DNA of 64,000 bases, taken from Marinicauda pacifica (GTDB lineage: Bacteria > Pseudomonadota > Alphaproteobacteria > Caulobacterales > Maricaulaceae). Under the pieces are notes generated by a model. It did not search any database. It was not told where the DNA came from and saw only the letters and a program-made list of their open reading frames with translations. Positions 41,515 through 51,391 of this stretch are shown piece by piece; the first letter of the stretch is position 1; each line of letters begins with the position of its first letter. The translations under genes were made by a program, and so were the position numbers. The stretch covers positions 372,001 to 436,000 of the forward strand of contig NZ_SRXV01000002.1 in NCBI RefSeq assembly GCF_004793635.1, given 5' to 3'.

Positions 41515-43329
41515 ATGGCTCCGCCTCTTCTCACGCTCCAGGATATTCACCTCACCTTTGGTGCCTCTCCCCTCCTTGCCGGAGCGGAGCTGAGCATCGA
41601 AGCGGGAGACCGGCTTTGCCTGGTCGGACGCAACGGTTCGGGAAAGTCCTCCTTGATGAAAGTTGCAGCCGGCCTCGTCGAACCGGATGATGGCGAGCGC
41701 TTCTTCCAACCCAACACTACGATCCGGTATCTGGAACAGGATCCGGACCTGTCCTCTTTCAAGCGGGTCATCGACTACGTGGAAGACGGGCTGGCACCGG
41801 GCGACGAGGACTATCGGGCGACCTACTTGCTCGAGGCACTCGGACTCAGCGGCGAAGAGGCGCCATCGCGGCTTTCAGGAGGCGAGGCGCGCCGCGCTGC
41901 GCTGGCGCGCGCGCTCGCACCCGACCCAGACATCCTTATGTTGGACGAACCGACCAACCATCTCGACCTGCCGGCAATCGAATGGCTGGAAAGCGAGCTC
42001 AAGGCGCGCCAGGGCGCGATCGTTCTGATCAGTCACGATCGCCGCTTCATGGAGAACCTGACGCGAGCGGTCGTCTGGCTCGACCGGGGAACGACCCGCC
42101 GGCTCAACAAGGGCTTTGCTCATTTCGAAGACTGGCGTGACGAGGTATTCGCGGCCGAAGAGACCGAGCAGCACAAGCTCGACCGCCAGATTGCGCGCGA
42201 AGAAGACTGGATGAGATACGGCGTCACCGCCCGGCGCAAACGCAATCAGCGCCGCCTCGCCGATTTCAGGGCGTTGAAAGACAAGCGCCGCACGCATCGC
42301 GGCCCTCAGGGCCAGGTCAGCCTCGAAGTGAGTGAAGCAGATACGTCTGGCAAGCGCGTGGTCGAGGCAAAGCATATTTCGAAGCGCTTCGGGGATCGCT
42401 CGATCGTCGATGACCTGTCGATTCGGATCAGCCGGGGGGACCGCCTGGCAATCGTCGGCCCGAACGGTGCCGGCAAGACGACCCTTATCAACCTGATGAT
42501 CGGAAACCTCGAACCGGACAGCGGGACGATCCAGCTCGGGACCAATCTGGAAGTTGCCACTCTGGACCAGCGGCGCGCCGCCCTGCAGCCGGGTTGGACG
42601 CTCGCCGACGCCCTGACCCAGGGCGGCGGCGATCAGGTCGATGTTGCCGGCAAGACCAAGCATGTCATGGCCTACATGAAGGACTTCCTCTTCCGTCCGG
42701 AACAGGCACGGACGCCGGTGGAGGTGTTGTCAGGCGGAGAGAAGGCGCGCCTGATGCTGGCGCGCTCGCTCGCCCTGCCATCCAACATGCTGATCCTGGA
42801 CGAACCGACGAACGATCTCGACCTGGAAACGCTCGATCTGCTCCAGGACATGATCGCCGACTATTCGGGAACCGTGATCCTCGTCAGCCACGACCGCGAC
42901 TTCATCGACCGCATCGCGAGTTCCACACTGATGTTCGAGGGCCAGGGCAAGTGGCAGGAATATGCGGGCGGATATTCAGACATGCTCGCTCAACGCGGAG
43001 AAGGGGTGAAAGCGCGCAAGTCCGAAGAGAAGAAAGCTGGCCCCGCCAAGACCGCCCCTGCATCGACAAGCATCACAGCCGCCAAGAACCGGGCCAAGCT
43101 TTCCTTCAAGGACAAGTACGCACTCGAGACGCTCCCGGGTGAAATCGAGGCCCTCAGCGCCAGAATCAAGACGCTGGAAGCCGAGATGGCCGATCCGGCC
43201 CTGTTCTCGCGCAACCCGGAGCGTTTCGACGCGGCCAGCCGGGAACACGCTGATGCGCTTACCGAAAAGGCCGCGAAGGAGGAGCGCTGGCTGGAGCTGG
43301 AGATGCTGCGCGAAGAGATCGAGGGTTAG
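41515..43329 (+). CDS. ABC-F ATPase, Uup-like
   Basis: 604 residues with two ABC domains and no membrane segment. Walker A GRNGSGKS and GPNGAGKT, signatures LSGGEARRAALAR and LSGGEKARLMLAR, Walker B ILMLDEPTNHLDL and LILDEPTNDLDLE. The linker between the domains and a C-terminal coiled coil (residues 540-604) fit Uup. Uup proteins act on ribosomes or on branched DNA. The start is 41515. Its stop overlaps that of the convergent DUF2855 gene by 4 bases. Confidence 0.87.
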   Translation: MAPPLLTLQDIHLTFGASPLLAGAELSIEAGDRLCLVGRNGSGKSSLMKVAAGLVEPDDGERFFQPNTTIRYLEQDPDLSSFKRVIDYVEDGLAPGDEDYRATYLLEALGLSGEEAPSRLSGGEARRAALARALAPDPDILMLDEPTNHLDLPAIEWLESELKARQGAIVLISHDRRFMENLTRAVVWLDRGTTRRLNKGFAHFEDWRDEVFAAEETEQHKLDRQIAREEDWMRYGVTARRKRNQRRLADFRALKDKRRTHRGPQGQVSLEVSEADTSGKRVVEAKHISKRFGDRSIVDDLSIRISRGDRLAIVGPNGAGKTTLINLMIGNLEPDSGTIQLGTNLEVATLDQRRAALQPGWTLADALTQGGGDQVDVAGKTKHVMAYMKDFLFRPEQARTPVEVLSGGEKARLMLARSLALPSNMLILDEPTNDLDLETLDLLQDMIADYSGTVILVSHDRDFIDRIASSTLMFEGQGKWQEYAGGYSDMLAQRGEGVKARKSEEKKAGPAKTAPASTSITAAKNRAKLSFKDKYALETLPGEIEALSARIKTLEAEMADPALFSRNPERFDAASREHADALTEKAAKEERWLELEMLREEIEG

Positions 43330-44405
43330 GCCCGAAGGGTCAACGCCTGCTTTGCCGGCACCTTGCCATCAATCAGGGCGCGATAGCTGGCCAGTGTTGC
43401 CTCGGCGCCCGAACGCTCCTCGAACTCGAACAGGGCACGGCCTTCGCTAGCGAAGGCCAGCCATGCCTCGCCATACCGGCGCCCGAATTCGCCAGCACCC
43501 CATTCCTTGATCCGGTCGCGCACATGATCGGGAGCAAAAAAGAAGACCGGCTTTGGTCCGGGCATCGCTCCAGGCGGCGCTGAATTCTCCCAATGAGCAC
43601 CCCCGACCCGAATATTGCCGGCGAGCGCATCGCCGAGCCGGGAGTGGATCGCTTTGTTGACCGCGCTGTCACCCGCGAAATCAATGACCAGACGCGAAGG
43701 TTCGGCTTCCATGTCGGCCACATCATCATAAAGAGTCACCCGGTCATAGTAGCCGAGCGCCTCGACAAACCCGCGATTTCCCGGCGAGGTGATAGCCTCA
43801 ATCTCGATGCCGTGACTGCGATCGCGATCAAGAAGGAAAGCCAGCGCGATTGCGGTCTTGCTCGATGCACTGGTCAGACTGACGCGCCTTGCACCCAGAA
43901 AGCCGGTATCGCGTAGATGCAGGTCAATCAGGAATGACGTGATGAAGAGGGGCTGCAGCACCATCTGCACCGCCTCGAGATCGGCGCGATACCCGGGATC
44001 CGAAGCGCAGCGCGTGTAGCGATTATAGGCCGACGGCAGGCCTGCACGATGATCGCTGGTGTCGATGAAGCTGCCGGCTTCGATCCGGCCCGGCTTCACG
44101 ATCAGCTCGGCTCCGGCCGGAAGATAGCCGTAGATGCGTTCGCCGACCTCAAGACCGCCGGCGGCGCGGCAGTCCTCGACTTCTGCGAAGCCCCAGACGG
44201 GCAGATGGCCCGTAGTCTCTCCGGCTGGGAAGAAATCCCAATAGCGCATGGCCTCGCCGAAGGCTGCGTAGGTGATGTTGTTGGCCGTCAGTGCGAAACG
44301 GTCGACGCGCAACCGCGCCTCACCTTCCTGGAGCGGGCGCGATGGCACCTCGCTAATCGCGGCGGTGGAAATATCATTCTTGTCGATCGATAGCACCCAG
44401 CTCAT
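43326..44405 (-). CDS. DUF2855 family protein
   Basis: About 359 residues of the DUF2855 family, related to medium-chain reductases but without their zinc site. Seen: ALTANNITYAAFGEAMRYWDFFPA (near residues 40-65), VWGFAEVEDC, ASSKTAIALAFLLD, and FVEALGYYDRVTLYDD. No activity is established for the family. Start 44405 (MSWVLSID) has GGGAGA upstream. An 18-base near-palindrome lies 51 bases before it. The next gene upstream in the same direction is the thioesterase gene. Confidence 0.8.
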   Translation of the reverse strand: MSWVLSIDKNDISTAAISEVPSRPLQEGEARLRVDRFALTANNITYAAFGEAMRYWDFFPAGETTGHLPVWGFAEVEDCRAAGGLEVGERIYGYLPAGAELIVKPGRIEAGSFIDTSDHRAGLPSAYNRYTRCASDPGYRADLEAVQMVLQPLFITSFLIDLHLRDTGFLGARRVSLTSASSKTAIALAFLLDRDRSHGIEIEAITSPGNRGFVEALGYYDRVTLYDDVADMEAEPSRLVIDFAGDSAVNKAIHSRLGDALAGNIRVGGAHWENSAPPGAMPGPKPVFFFAPDHVRDRIKEWGAGEFGRRYGEAWLAFASEGRALFEFEERSGAEATLASYRALIDGKVPAKQALTLRA

Positions 44406-44455
44406 CAAACATCTCCCGTCTCGCTCGATCTGCAGCCTCAAGGCTCGCGACAGAC

Positions 44456-44473
44456 TTTACAAGCGCTTGTGAA
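44456..44473. promoter_or_regulatory. Palindrome upstream of the DUF2855 gene
   Basis: ACAAGCGCTTGT is a perfect 12-bp palindrome inside TTTACAAGCGCTTGTGAA, which is symmetric at 8 of 9 pairs. It ends 22 bases before the stop of the thioesterase gene and lies 51 bases upstream of the DUF2855 start, in the place expected for an operator. Confidence 0.5.
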
Positions 44474-44494
44474 AGACCATGACGAAGACGCCGG

Positions 44495-45289
44495 TCAGGC
44501 GAAGATCGCCACCATTTGCCGCGCCTTGATCACGCACTCGCCGTGCGCATTCCAGATGGTCATATCCTGCGTCGAATATCCGTCCCTCGCGTGGTCGGCG
44601 CTGGCTTCCAGAAGCCACCACCCCTCCTCGGTCCGGGGGGTATCGACAAGAACGTCGATCATCCAGGTCATCGACGATAACGGGGCGGCCCCGTTCAGGG
44701 CCGGCGTGACGGCCGGCGGCAACGCGTCGGCCAGCGCGATCAGGCTCAGCTTGTGGGCCCGGGATTTCAGGTCGCGCAGACGCACCCAGCTGAGTTCACG
44801 GGTCTGGCCGCCCCCTGTGAAGGGCGCGCCGTCACTCTTCCACACGAACTCGAGCTGGCGTGTGAAGGACGGAACGCCGCCGGGAAAGACCATGGGGGTG
44901 GCGTCGGGCCCAGGAAACGGCATCGCCGAGGCCGGCGCGGCTGGCGGAGCGAGGTTCAGATTGCTTTCGCGCGCCGCCGCGAAGGTGAATGTCGCATCGG
45001 CTCCTATGCCGGACGGTCCCGAGAGGCGTGTGTGAACGCTCGATGCCGTGCGACCTTCGCGCAGCACCTCCGCCTCGACGTTGACCTGGCCAGCGCTCGG
45101 CCCGACAAAGGAAATCATGGCGCTGCGCAGCGGACGACGCTCATCGACCAGACGCCGGGCCGCCATTAGACAAAGCGCAGCTGTGACGCCGCCGTAGGAG
45201 GTGCGTCCTTGCGTCCAGTCAGGACCTATCTCGACCTGCAATCCTCGATCCGTCGATTCAACAGCGTCAAACAGGTCGGACAGCGACAT
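44495..45289 (-). CDS. Acyl-CoA thioesterase family protein (TesB-like)
   Basis: 264 residues of the double-hotdog thioesterase family: WTQGRTSYGGVTAALCLMAARRLV at the N-terminus, and a second hotdog with SWVRLRDLK, LIALADALPPAV, and WWLLEASADHARDGYSTQDMTIWNAHGECV. It probably hydrolyses acyl-CoA thioesters. Start 45289 (MSLSDLFDAV) has GGAG 7 bases upstream. A GTGAACA-type near-palindrome lies 19 bases upstream of the start, and the monooxygenase gene is just beyond it in the same direction. Confidence 0.8.
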   Translation of the reverse strand: MSLSDLFDAVESTDRGLQVEIGPDWTQGRTSYGGVTAALCLMAARRLVDERRPLRSAMISFVGPSAGQVNVEAEVLREGRTASSVHTRLSGPSGIGADATFTFAAARESNLNLAPPAAPASAMPFPGPDATPMVFPGGVPSFTRQLEFVWKSDGAPFTGGGQTRELSWVRLRDLKSRAHKLSLIALADALPPAVTPALNGAAPLSSMTWMIDVLVDTPRTEEGWWLLEASADHARDGYSTQDMTIWNAHGECVIKARQMVAIFA

Positions 45290-45307
45290 GACAGGCTCCG
45301 GCAAAGT

Positions 45308-45322
45308 GTGAACAGCGTTTAC
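45308..45322. promoter_or_regulatory. GTGAACA-type operator, thioesterase gene
   Basis: GTGAACAGCGTTTAC: GTGAAC and GTTTAC are near reverse complements. It matches the sites at 46954 and 55369 in the pattern GTGAACA-NN-GTT. It lies 19 bases upstream of the thioesterase start. Confidence 0.5.
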
Positions 45323-45388
45323 ATCCGACTGAGCACACATTGCCCGGCCTGCCAAGAGCGGCGACGGTGCAAAGCTTCGCTGCCGCGC

Positions 45389-46906
45389 CTAACGCGCCGA
45401 CTCCAGCAGCTCACCGGACGCAGGCTGCGTCTGGCCGGAAGCCTTGGCAAAACGCATATGGCCATCCTCAATCGGTCCGAACCGGATGGTCATCATGTCC
45501 ATGATATAGTTCTGATAGGTCTTCCAGGGTGCCTTGGTCCCCTGCCTGGGCAGGGTGGCCAGTGCCCTCTGGACGTAGCCGGACGAGAAGTCGAGCAGGT
45601 CGCGGGTCTCGAGATCGGCCGGCGGCTCGGGAACGCAGTAATCGTAGCCCTTGGCGTCCATGTGGTTGAGCAATCGGCAGATTCGCTCATGGGTCAGGTC
45701 GATCTTCAGCGTCCAGCTCGCATTGGTGTAGCCAAACGCGAGCGCGCAATTGGGCACACCGGACAACATCATGCCGCGATACGTCACATGAGCGGGCGCG
45801 TTAAACCGCTCTCCGTCGATGACAATCTCGATGCCGCCTCCGATCAGCATCTCAAGGCCTGTGGCCGGGATGATCAGGTCGGCCTCCAGATGTTTGCCGG
45901 ATTTCAACTGGATGCCGGTCGCATCGAAGCGCTCCACATGATCGGTCTCGATTGACGCTTCACCGGACTTCAGCACCTCGAAGAAGTCACCGTCCGGGGC
46001 CAGGCAGAAGCGTTGGTCCCAGGGGTTGTAGGACGGCGAGAAATGGGTTTCGACATCGAAGTCCTCGCCCAGCTGGTTGCGAATTTCCTTGAGCACGCCT
46101 TTCTTGACGTAGTCCGGGTGACGCCGCGACAGGTTGAAGAAAAACATGCCGAGCCCGATCTGCTTGACCCGCGTCAGCAGATAGGCTGCGCGGGCCGGCA
46201 ATACCTTGCGCAGCCAGTCCGCGATCGCATCGCGTGAGGGGCGGCTGGCGATATAGGTCGGCGAACGCTGGAGCATGGTCACGTGGCTCGCACGCCCGGC
46301 CATCGCCGGGACCAGGGTTACCGCCGTAGCGCCCGACCCGATCACGACAATCTTCTTGCCCGTGTAATCGTAGTCTTCATCCCAGAGCTGGGGATGGATG
46401 ATGTCGCCCTCGAAGTCGGCCATGCCTGGAAAATCGGGCATGTAGCCGTGGTCATAACGATAATAGCCAGAACACAGGATCAGGAAGTTGGCGCTGAAGC
46501 GTTTGCGCTCGCGCCGCTCGCCGACCTCGGCCTCCAGAATCCATCTTGCGCTGGCGCTGTCCCAGTCGGCGCGTACGACTCGGGTCTGGAAGCGGATATG
46601 CTCCAGTATGCCCGCCTCGCGCGCGGTGTCGGTCACGTAGCGCTTGATGCTGGGCCCGTCGGCAAACACCTTGCCGTCCGTCCAGGGGCGGAAGTTGAAG
46701 CCGAACGTGTACATGTCGCTGTCCGACCGGATGCCGGGATAGCGGAACAAATCCCAGGTTCCGCCCAGATCCTCGCGCGCTTCGAGAATCTGGTAGCCCT
46801 TGCCGGGCGAGCGCTGTTGGAGGTGATGCGCGGCGCCGACACCTGAAATTCCCGCACCGACGATCAATACATCCGTGTGCGTTTCCACCGGTGTCGTCAT
46901 GTCCAT
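45389..46906 (-). CDS. Flavin-containing (Baeyer-Villiger-type) monooxygenase
   Basis: 505 residues. FAD site VGAGISGVGAA (16-26), NADPH site GSGATAVTL (190-198), and the Baeyer-Villiger signature FxGxxxHxxxW as FEGDIIHPQLW (165-175). GGTWDLFRYPGIRSDSDMYTFGF is the block seen in EthA-like enzymes. It should insert oxygen next to a carbonyl or oxidise a heteroatom in a ketone, sulfide or drug-like substrate. Membrane association is possible through the C-terminal region. A GTGAACA-type site lies 48 bases upstream. Confidence 0.88.
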   Translation of the reverse strand: MDMTTPVETHTDVLIVGAGISGVGAAHHLQQRSPGKGYQILEAREDLGGTWDLFRYPGIRSDSDMYTFGFNFRPWTDGKVFADGPSIKRYVTDTAREAGILEHIRFQTRVVRADWDSASARWILEAEVGERRERKRFSANFLILCSGYYRYDHGYMPDFPGMADFEGDIIHPQLWDEDYDYTGKKIVVIGSGATAVTLVPAMAGRASHVTMLQRSPTYIASRPSRDAIADWLRKVLPARAAYLLTRVKQIGLGMFFFNLSRRHPDYVKKGVLKEIRNQLGEDFDVETHFSPSYNPWDQRFCLAPDGDFFEVLKSGEASIETDHVERFDATGIQLKSGKHLEADLIIPATGLEMLIGGGIEIVIDGERFNAPAHVTYRGMMLSGVPNCALAFGYTNASWTLKIDLTHERICRLLNHMDAKGYDYCVPEPPADLETRDLLDFSSGYVQRALATLPRQGTKAPWKTYQNYIMDMMTIRFGPIEDGHMRFAKASGQTQPASGELLESAR

Positions 46907-46953
46907 GGCGCGTCCTCCCGCTTGCAGGCTCTTCTTCGAAGCGTCTCACAAAA

Positions 46954-46968
46954 GTGAACAACGTTCAA
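46954..46968. promoter_or_regulatory. GTGAACA-type operator, monooxygenase gene
   Basis: TGAAC-AAC-GTTCA is a perfect palindrome, inside GTGAACAACGTTCAA. It is the best of the three GTGAACA-NN-GTT sites in this window and lies 48 bases upstream of the monooxygenase start. Confidence 0.6.
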
Positions 46969-47033
46969 AAATTTTCGGCAAGTGGGCAGTGCAGCCTTGA
47001 AAGCGCGTGACCGGCGCGGCCAGGCGAAGGGTG

Positions 47034-48737
47034 TCAGCAGTCTACCTGGTCGCGCACACGCTGCGCGGCGGACCGGTCCCACTGCTCGATACGCACCACG
47101 ATCTCGCATCGTTGTTCCGGCGTCAGACGCGGATCGGTCGCGAGGTCTTCACCGAGCTGCTCGAACGTTGCGACACCCTCGATCACCTCGAGCCCGCCGG
47201 CTTGCGGCGTATCGAAGCGCATCAGCTGTCCGCCATCGTCCCAGCGCGGCCATTCGGGAAAATCACCCCCGCCCGCGCCCGGATTTCCGCTGCGTGCGAA
47301 CTCCGCCCAGTATCCTCCCATCGCCGCGGCGAGGCTTTCGCGCCCTTCCGCATTGGTATCGGTGAACAAGGCTCTATCGAGCCGGCCAAAGAACTCGAAC
47401 CGATTGAACACGAACGGGATTTCGACGGCATGGCCGGAACCGATCAACTGGCCCAGATCCATGAAAAGGAAGCGCCCTCCCTCGTCCCAGTCGAACCGAT
47501 AGGCCCAGACATCCTCGTGACCGTCGTCCACCAGGCTCTGGGCCATGCTGTCGACCGCATTGATGCGCCAGACACGTGACTGGTACTGCGCAAGCGCATC
47601 GTAGAAGTCGGCGTCTCGGGCAGTATAGAGCACACCAAACCAGGAGCGGACGAGCTGGGAATCGAGGAAGTTGAACAGTTTCATCTCCTCGAAATTCGTG
47701 CCGGTGATAACCGGCACGTCGTTGAACCACTCCGGATCGGTCAGGCCTTCGCGAATACCCTCGGCGGGCAAGGTCACGCCATCTGCGATCATCCTCGGCA
47801 GCTCAACGCCGAAGGCGAAACCCTCGTGATAGGTCGCGAAGATTTCCTCCAAAGACGCCGAGCGCAGAGCTTCAGCTGTCTGCCCACCAGCGAATTCGGC
47901 CGCTGCCTCGCGGGACGGATTGACGATGGCTTCACCGCCCTGTTCAGCGGCTTCGAGCGCGACCGTGTCGAGCCCGCCGCTTTGGATAATGGCCCGGTGA
48001 AACAGGCCGCGGGCCGGCGGTGAGACGAGCAGGCCGGCCACGTCGTACCCGCCCGCGCTTTCGCCGAATATGGTCACGCGATCCTCATCGCCACCAAAGG
48101 CAGAGATATTGGCCTGCACCCATTCGAGCGCTGCCGTCTGGTCGAGCAGGGCGAAGTTGGCACCGCGGTCGAGATCGGTCCCGGCTGTGTCACGGATGGC
48201 CTCGTGGGCGAAAAAGCCGAGCGGGCCGAGGCGGTACTGGATGACGACCACGATGACATTCTGGTCGGCAACAAGCTGGCTGGCATCGTACTGGGCGGCA
48301 TAGCCCCAGACATTGGAGCCCCCGTGGATCCAGACCATGACCGGAAGGTCGCCCCCCTCGGCTGCCTGTTCCGGTGCGTAGATGTCGAGATAGAGACAGT
48401 CTTCGCGGCCCACTAGCAGGCCTGGCTCGATACCCTGGCCCTGGTCGAGCGGTGTCGTCATCTGCGCGCACCGGTCCGAAGACGCCAATGCCTCAAGCCG
48501 TCCCTCAAAGGCGGGCGCAGGTCGCGGCGCGCGCCAGCGCAGATCGCCAACCGGAGCGGCGGCGAAGGGAATGCCACGCCAGACCTGCGCTCCGGTGGAA
48601 GTCTCTGTAAAGCCAATGAGTTCGCCTTGAGCGATGGTGCGCGCCGTCGCCTCGTCGGGCACCGGCGGAGCGGGCGTATCATCGGCGCCACAGGCCGCGA
48701 GCATCAGGCCGATCAGAAGAATGAGTGCGCCGCGCAT
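47034..48737 (-). CDS. Type B carboxylesterase lipoprotein
   Basis: 567 residues. The signal peptide ends in lipobox LAAC (Cys16), with GGGGAGG just upstream of the ATG. The alpha/beta-hydrolase domain shows VMVWIHGGSNVWG (oxyanion hole), the nucleophile elbow FGESAGG (Ser227), and GTNFEEMKLF, with a C-terminal HAVEIPFVF for the His of the triad. Membership in the type B carboxylesterase family is clear; the ester it cleaves is unknown. It lies 128 bases from the monooxygenase gene in the same direction, so it could work on the same substrates. Confidence 0.87.
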   Translation of the reverse strand: MRGALILLIGLMLAACGADDTPAPPVPDEATARTIAQGELIGFTETSTGAQVWRGIPFAAAPVGDLRWRAPRPAPAFEGRLEALASSDRCAQMTTPLDQGQGIEPGLLVGREDCLYLDIYAPEQAAEGGDLPVMVWIHGGSNVWGYAAQYDASQLVADQNVIVVVIQYRLGPLGFFAHEAIRDTAGTDLDRGANFALLDQTAALEWVQANISAFGGDEDRVTIFGESAGGYDVAGLLVSPPARGLFHRAIIQSGGLDTVALEAAEQGGEAIVNPSREAAAEFAGGQTAEALRSASLEEIFATYHEGFAFGVELPRMIADGVTLPAEGIREGLTDPEWFNDVPVITGTNFEEMKLFNFLDSQLVRSWFGVLYTARDADFYDALAQYQSRVWRINAVDSMAQSLVDDGHEDVWAYRFDWDEGGRFLFMDLGQLIGSGHAVEIPFVFNRFEFFGRLDRALFTDTNAEGRESLAAAMGGYWAEFARSGNPGAGGGDFPEWPRWDDGGQLMRFDTPQAGGLEVIEGVATFEQLGEDLATDPRLTPEQRCEIVVRIEQWDRSAAQRVRDQVDC

Positions 48738-48810
48738 GAAAGCCTCCCCGCTTATTTCGCGAACCTGGTTCGAGAGGTTAGGCGGTGACCGGGCAACTCG
48801 GCAACACACA

Positions 48811-48842
48811 AAAAGAAACCCCGGCCTGAACGGCCGGGGTTT
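48811..48842 (-). terminator. Terminator after the M3 peptidase gene
   Basis: AAACCCCGGCC/GGCCGGGGTTT, an 11-bp stem with a 5-base loop, followed by a T run on the minus strand. It lies 46 bases past the M3 peptidase stop. Confidence 0.88.
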
Positions 48843-48887
48843 CCGGAGACGAGGCGCGTGCGCCAACACGATGGCGCAACGTGTCTG

Positions 48888-51137
48888 CTACTCCTGGTTC
48901 TCGCCGCCCTCTTGCAGGTCCTCAGGGACCGGGAAGCCGCGGTCACGCATCAGCGGGGCGATATCGGCATCGCGGCCACGGAACTCGCGATAGGCTTCAG
49001 CCGGATCCACAGAGTTGCGCGGGGCGAAGAGCGTCGAAACCATGCGCTCGGCCACTTCGGGGTCATAGAACCCGCCCGGTGCCTCGTCGAACGCTTCTGC
49101 GGCATCGGAGGTGAGCACGTCAGCCCACATATAGCCGTAATAGCCCGCCGAGTAGCCTTCGCCGGAGAAGATGTGACCGAAATGCGGGGAACGGTGACGC
49201 ATCACCAGCTCGTCCGGCATGCCCAGCTCTTCCAGCGTCTCACGCTCGAACGCGTCCGGGTCGATGCCTTCAGGATCGGTCGTGTGATAGTACATGTCGA
49301 CCAGCGCGGAGGCGAGATACTCCGTCGTGGCAAAGCCCTGGTTGAAGGTCGACGCCGCATTCAGCTTCTCGACCAGCTCATCCGGCATCGGCTCGCCGGT
49401 CTCCACATGACGCAGATAACCGTCGATGACGTCGTCGGTCAGCAGCCAGCGCTCGAGCAGCTGGGACTGGAACTCGGTGTAGTCGCGCACGCCGCCGTTC
49501 AGCGTGGGATAGGCGACGTTGGACGACAGCGAGTGCAGGGCGTGACCCATCTCGTGGAAGAAAGTCTCCGCATCGTCGAACGAGATCAGGACCGGTTCGC
49601 CGGGACTGCCCTGGATGAAGTTGGAGTTGTTCGACGTGAGCGGCGTTTCCTCGCCGTCGAAGGTGGTGTGACCGCGATAGCTGGTCGCCCACGCGCCCGA
49701 TCGTTTGCCCTGACGGGCGAACGGATCGAGATACCACAGGCCGATATGCTCGCCGCTTTCGCGATCGGTTACATCCCAGACGCGGACGTCTTCGTGGAAG
49801 ACCGGCACGGAACCATCGGTGATTTCCTCGAAGGCGAAACCGAATAGCTCGCCGGACACGTGGAACATCGCTTCGCGAAGGTTATCCAACTGGAAGTATT
49901 GCTTCACTTCCTCTGAATCGAGGTCGTAGCGGTCCTGCCGGACCTTCTCCATGTAATAGCGATAGTCCCACGGCGCGATCTCGAAATCGCCGCCCTCGGC
50001 GTCGACGATCTCCTGCATCATCGCGACTTCTTCCTCGACGCGGCCGACGGCAGCCGGCCAGACGGCTTCCATCAGCTCCATTGCCCGCTCGGGCGTACCC
50101 GCCATGCGGTTCTCGAGGCGCCACTGGGCGTAGTTGTCGTAGCCGAGGAGTTCGACGCGCTCGTCGCGGAGCTGGAGGATTTCCGCGATCAGGGCGTTAT
50201 TGTCGAACTCGTCGTCATTGTCGCCGCGCGAATAGTAGGTTTCCCAGACCTGCTGGCGCAGCTCGCGCTCGTCCGAGTAGGTCAGGAACGGATCCATGGA
50301 GGAGCGGGTGTTCAGGACCGCATATTCACCTTCATGATCGCGCTCGGCCGCCAGCGAGGCCGCAGAGGCGATGAAGGAGTCCGGCAGGCCGGAGAGCTGG
50401 TCTTCCGACAGGTAAAGAACGTAATTCTCTTCGTCGGCCAGGACGTTGTTCGAGAATTGGGTGTAGAGCTCGGCCAGGCGCTGGTCGATCGCGGCGTAAC
50501 GCTCGGCCGCCTCGCCCTCAAGCGTCGCACCGTCGCGCGCGAAATTGTCATAGGTCAGCTGAACCAGACGCTGCTGGTCCGGACGCAGCTCGCTCACTTC
50601 GTCAGAATTGTAGACAGCTTCGATGCGCTCGAAGAGGTCCTTGTTCTGCGTGATCTGGCTGAAATAGGCCGACAGCCTCGGCGCCATTTCCTGCTGAATC
50701 TCGCGGAATTCCGGCGAGGACAGGTTGGATGACCAGATGCCGTAATAGGTGAAGACCCGGCCCAGCGTGTCGCCGGCCCGTTCCATCGCGACGATCGTGT
50801 TTTCAAACGTCGCCGGTTCGGGATTGCTGGCGATCGCCTCGATCTCTTCGAGATTGCGGGCCATCGCGACTTCCAGCGCGGGCTTCAGATAGACCAGTTC
50901 CATCTGGTCGAACGCCGGAACGCCGCCATACGGGCCATCCCATCCGGCAAGGAGGGGGTTGGTTTCAGCCGTCGTGTATTCGCCTTCGCTCTGGCCGTCG
51001 GCCATTGCGCCGGCCCCTTCACCGTTCGTCGCAATTTCGCTTTGGGCCGCGTCTGCGTCCTCGGTCGGCCCTTCGGCTTCCGGCGCGCACGCGGCGAGTG
51101 CGAGCAGGCTCGCAGTTGTGATCAACAGATGGCGCAT
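48888..51137 (-). CDS. M3-family zinc metallopeptidase (Dcp-like) lipoprotein
   Basis: 749 residues. The lipobox is LAAC (Cys17) after MRHLLITTASLLA, then a long Glu/Ala/Gly-rich linker to about residue 65. The zinc site is FFHEMGHALH (HEMGH near 528-532), with the third ligand in the downstream Glu block. The sequence otherwise matches dipeptidyl carboxypeptidase/oligopeptidase A (WDYRYYMEKVRQDRYDLDSE, GYMWADVL). Start 51137 follows GGGGAGG. The protein should work on short peptides in the periplasm. Confidence 0.92.
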   Translation of the reverse strand: MRHLLITTASLLALAACAPEAEGPTEDADAAQSEIATNGEGAGAMADGQSEGEYTTAETNPLLAGWDGPYGGVPAFDQMELVYLKPALEVAMARNLEEIEAIASNPEPATFENTIVAMERAGDTLGRVFTYYGIWSSNLSSPEFREIQQEMAPRLSAYFSQITQNKDLFERIEAVYNSDEVSELRPDQQRLVQLTYDNFARDGATLEGEAAERYAAIDQRLAELYTQFSNNVLADEENYVLYLSEDQLSGLPDSFIASAASLAAERDHEGEYAVLNTRSSMDPFLTYSDERELRQQVWETYYSRGDNDDEFDNNALIAEILQLRDERVELLGYDNYAQWRLENRMAGTPERAMELMEAVWPAAVGRVEEEVAMMQEIVDAEGGDFEIAPWDYRYYMEKVRQDRYDLDSEEVKQYFQLDNLREAMFHVSGELFGFAFEEITDGSVPVFHEDVRVWDVTDRESGEHIGLWYLDPFARQGKRSGAWATSYRGHTTFDGEETPLTSNNSNFIQGSPGEPVLISFDDAETFFHEMGHALHSLSSNVAYPTLNGGVRDYTEFQSQLLERWLLTDDVIDGYLRHVETGEPMPDELVEKLNAASTFNQGFATTEYLASALVDMYYHTTDPEGIDPDAFERETLEELGMPDELVMRHRSPHFGHIFSGEGYSAGYYGYMWADVLTSDAAEAFDEAPGGFYDPEVAERMVSTLFAPRNSVDPAEAYREFRGRDADIAPLMRDRGFPVPEDLQEGGENQE

Positions 51138-51391
51138 GATTGGCCCTCCCCTTTTTGACAACGCAAATCGATGTCTTCGAAACGCGGCAGCCTAGTGTGG
51201 CCGTAGCGCCCCGTCATATGAACATTTCACAAGGTTTTGCCTCAAGGCGGTAAAATCGCGGCGCCGAAAGACGATCCCTCGCTACAGAGTTTCGTTGACA
51301 TTTTGCCTGTGGCGATGTGGTTGGGCTAAAGCTCCGGGCGCCATGCCCGGCGCCACCCTTTCACCGATTGAAATCCTGAGGCCAGTAGCCC

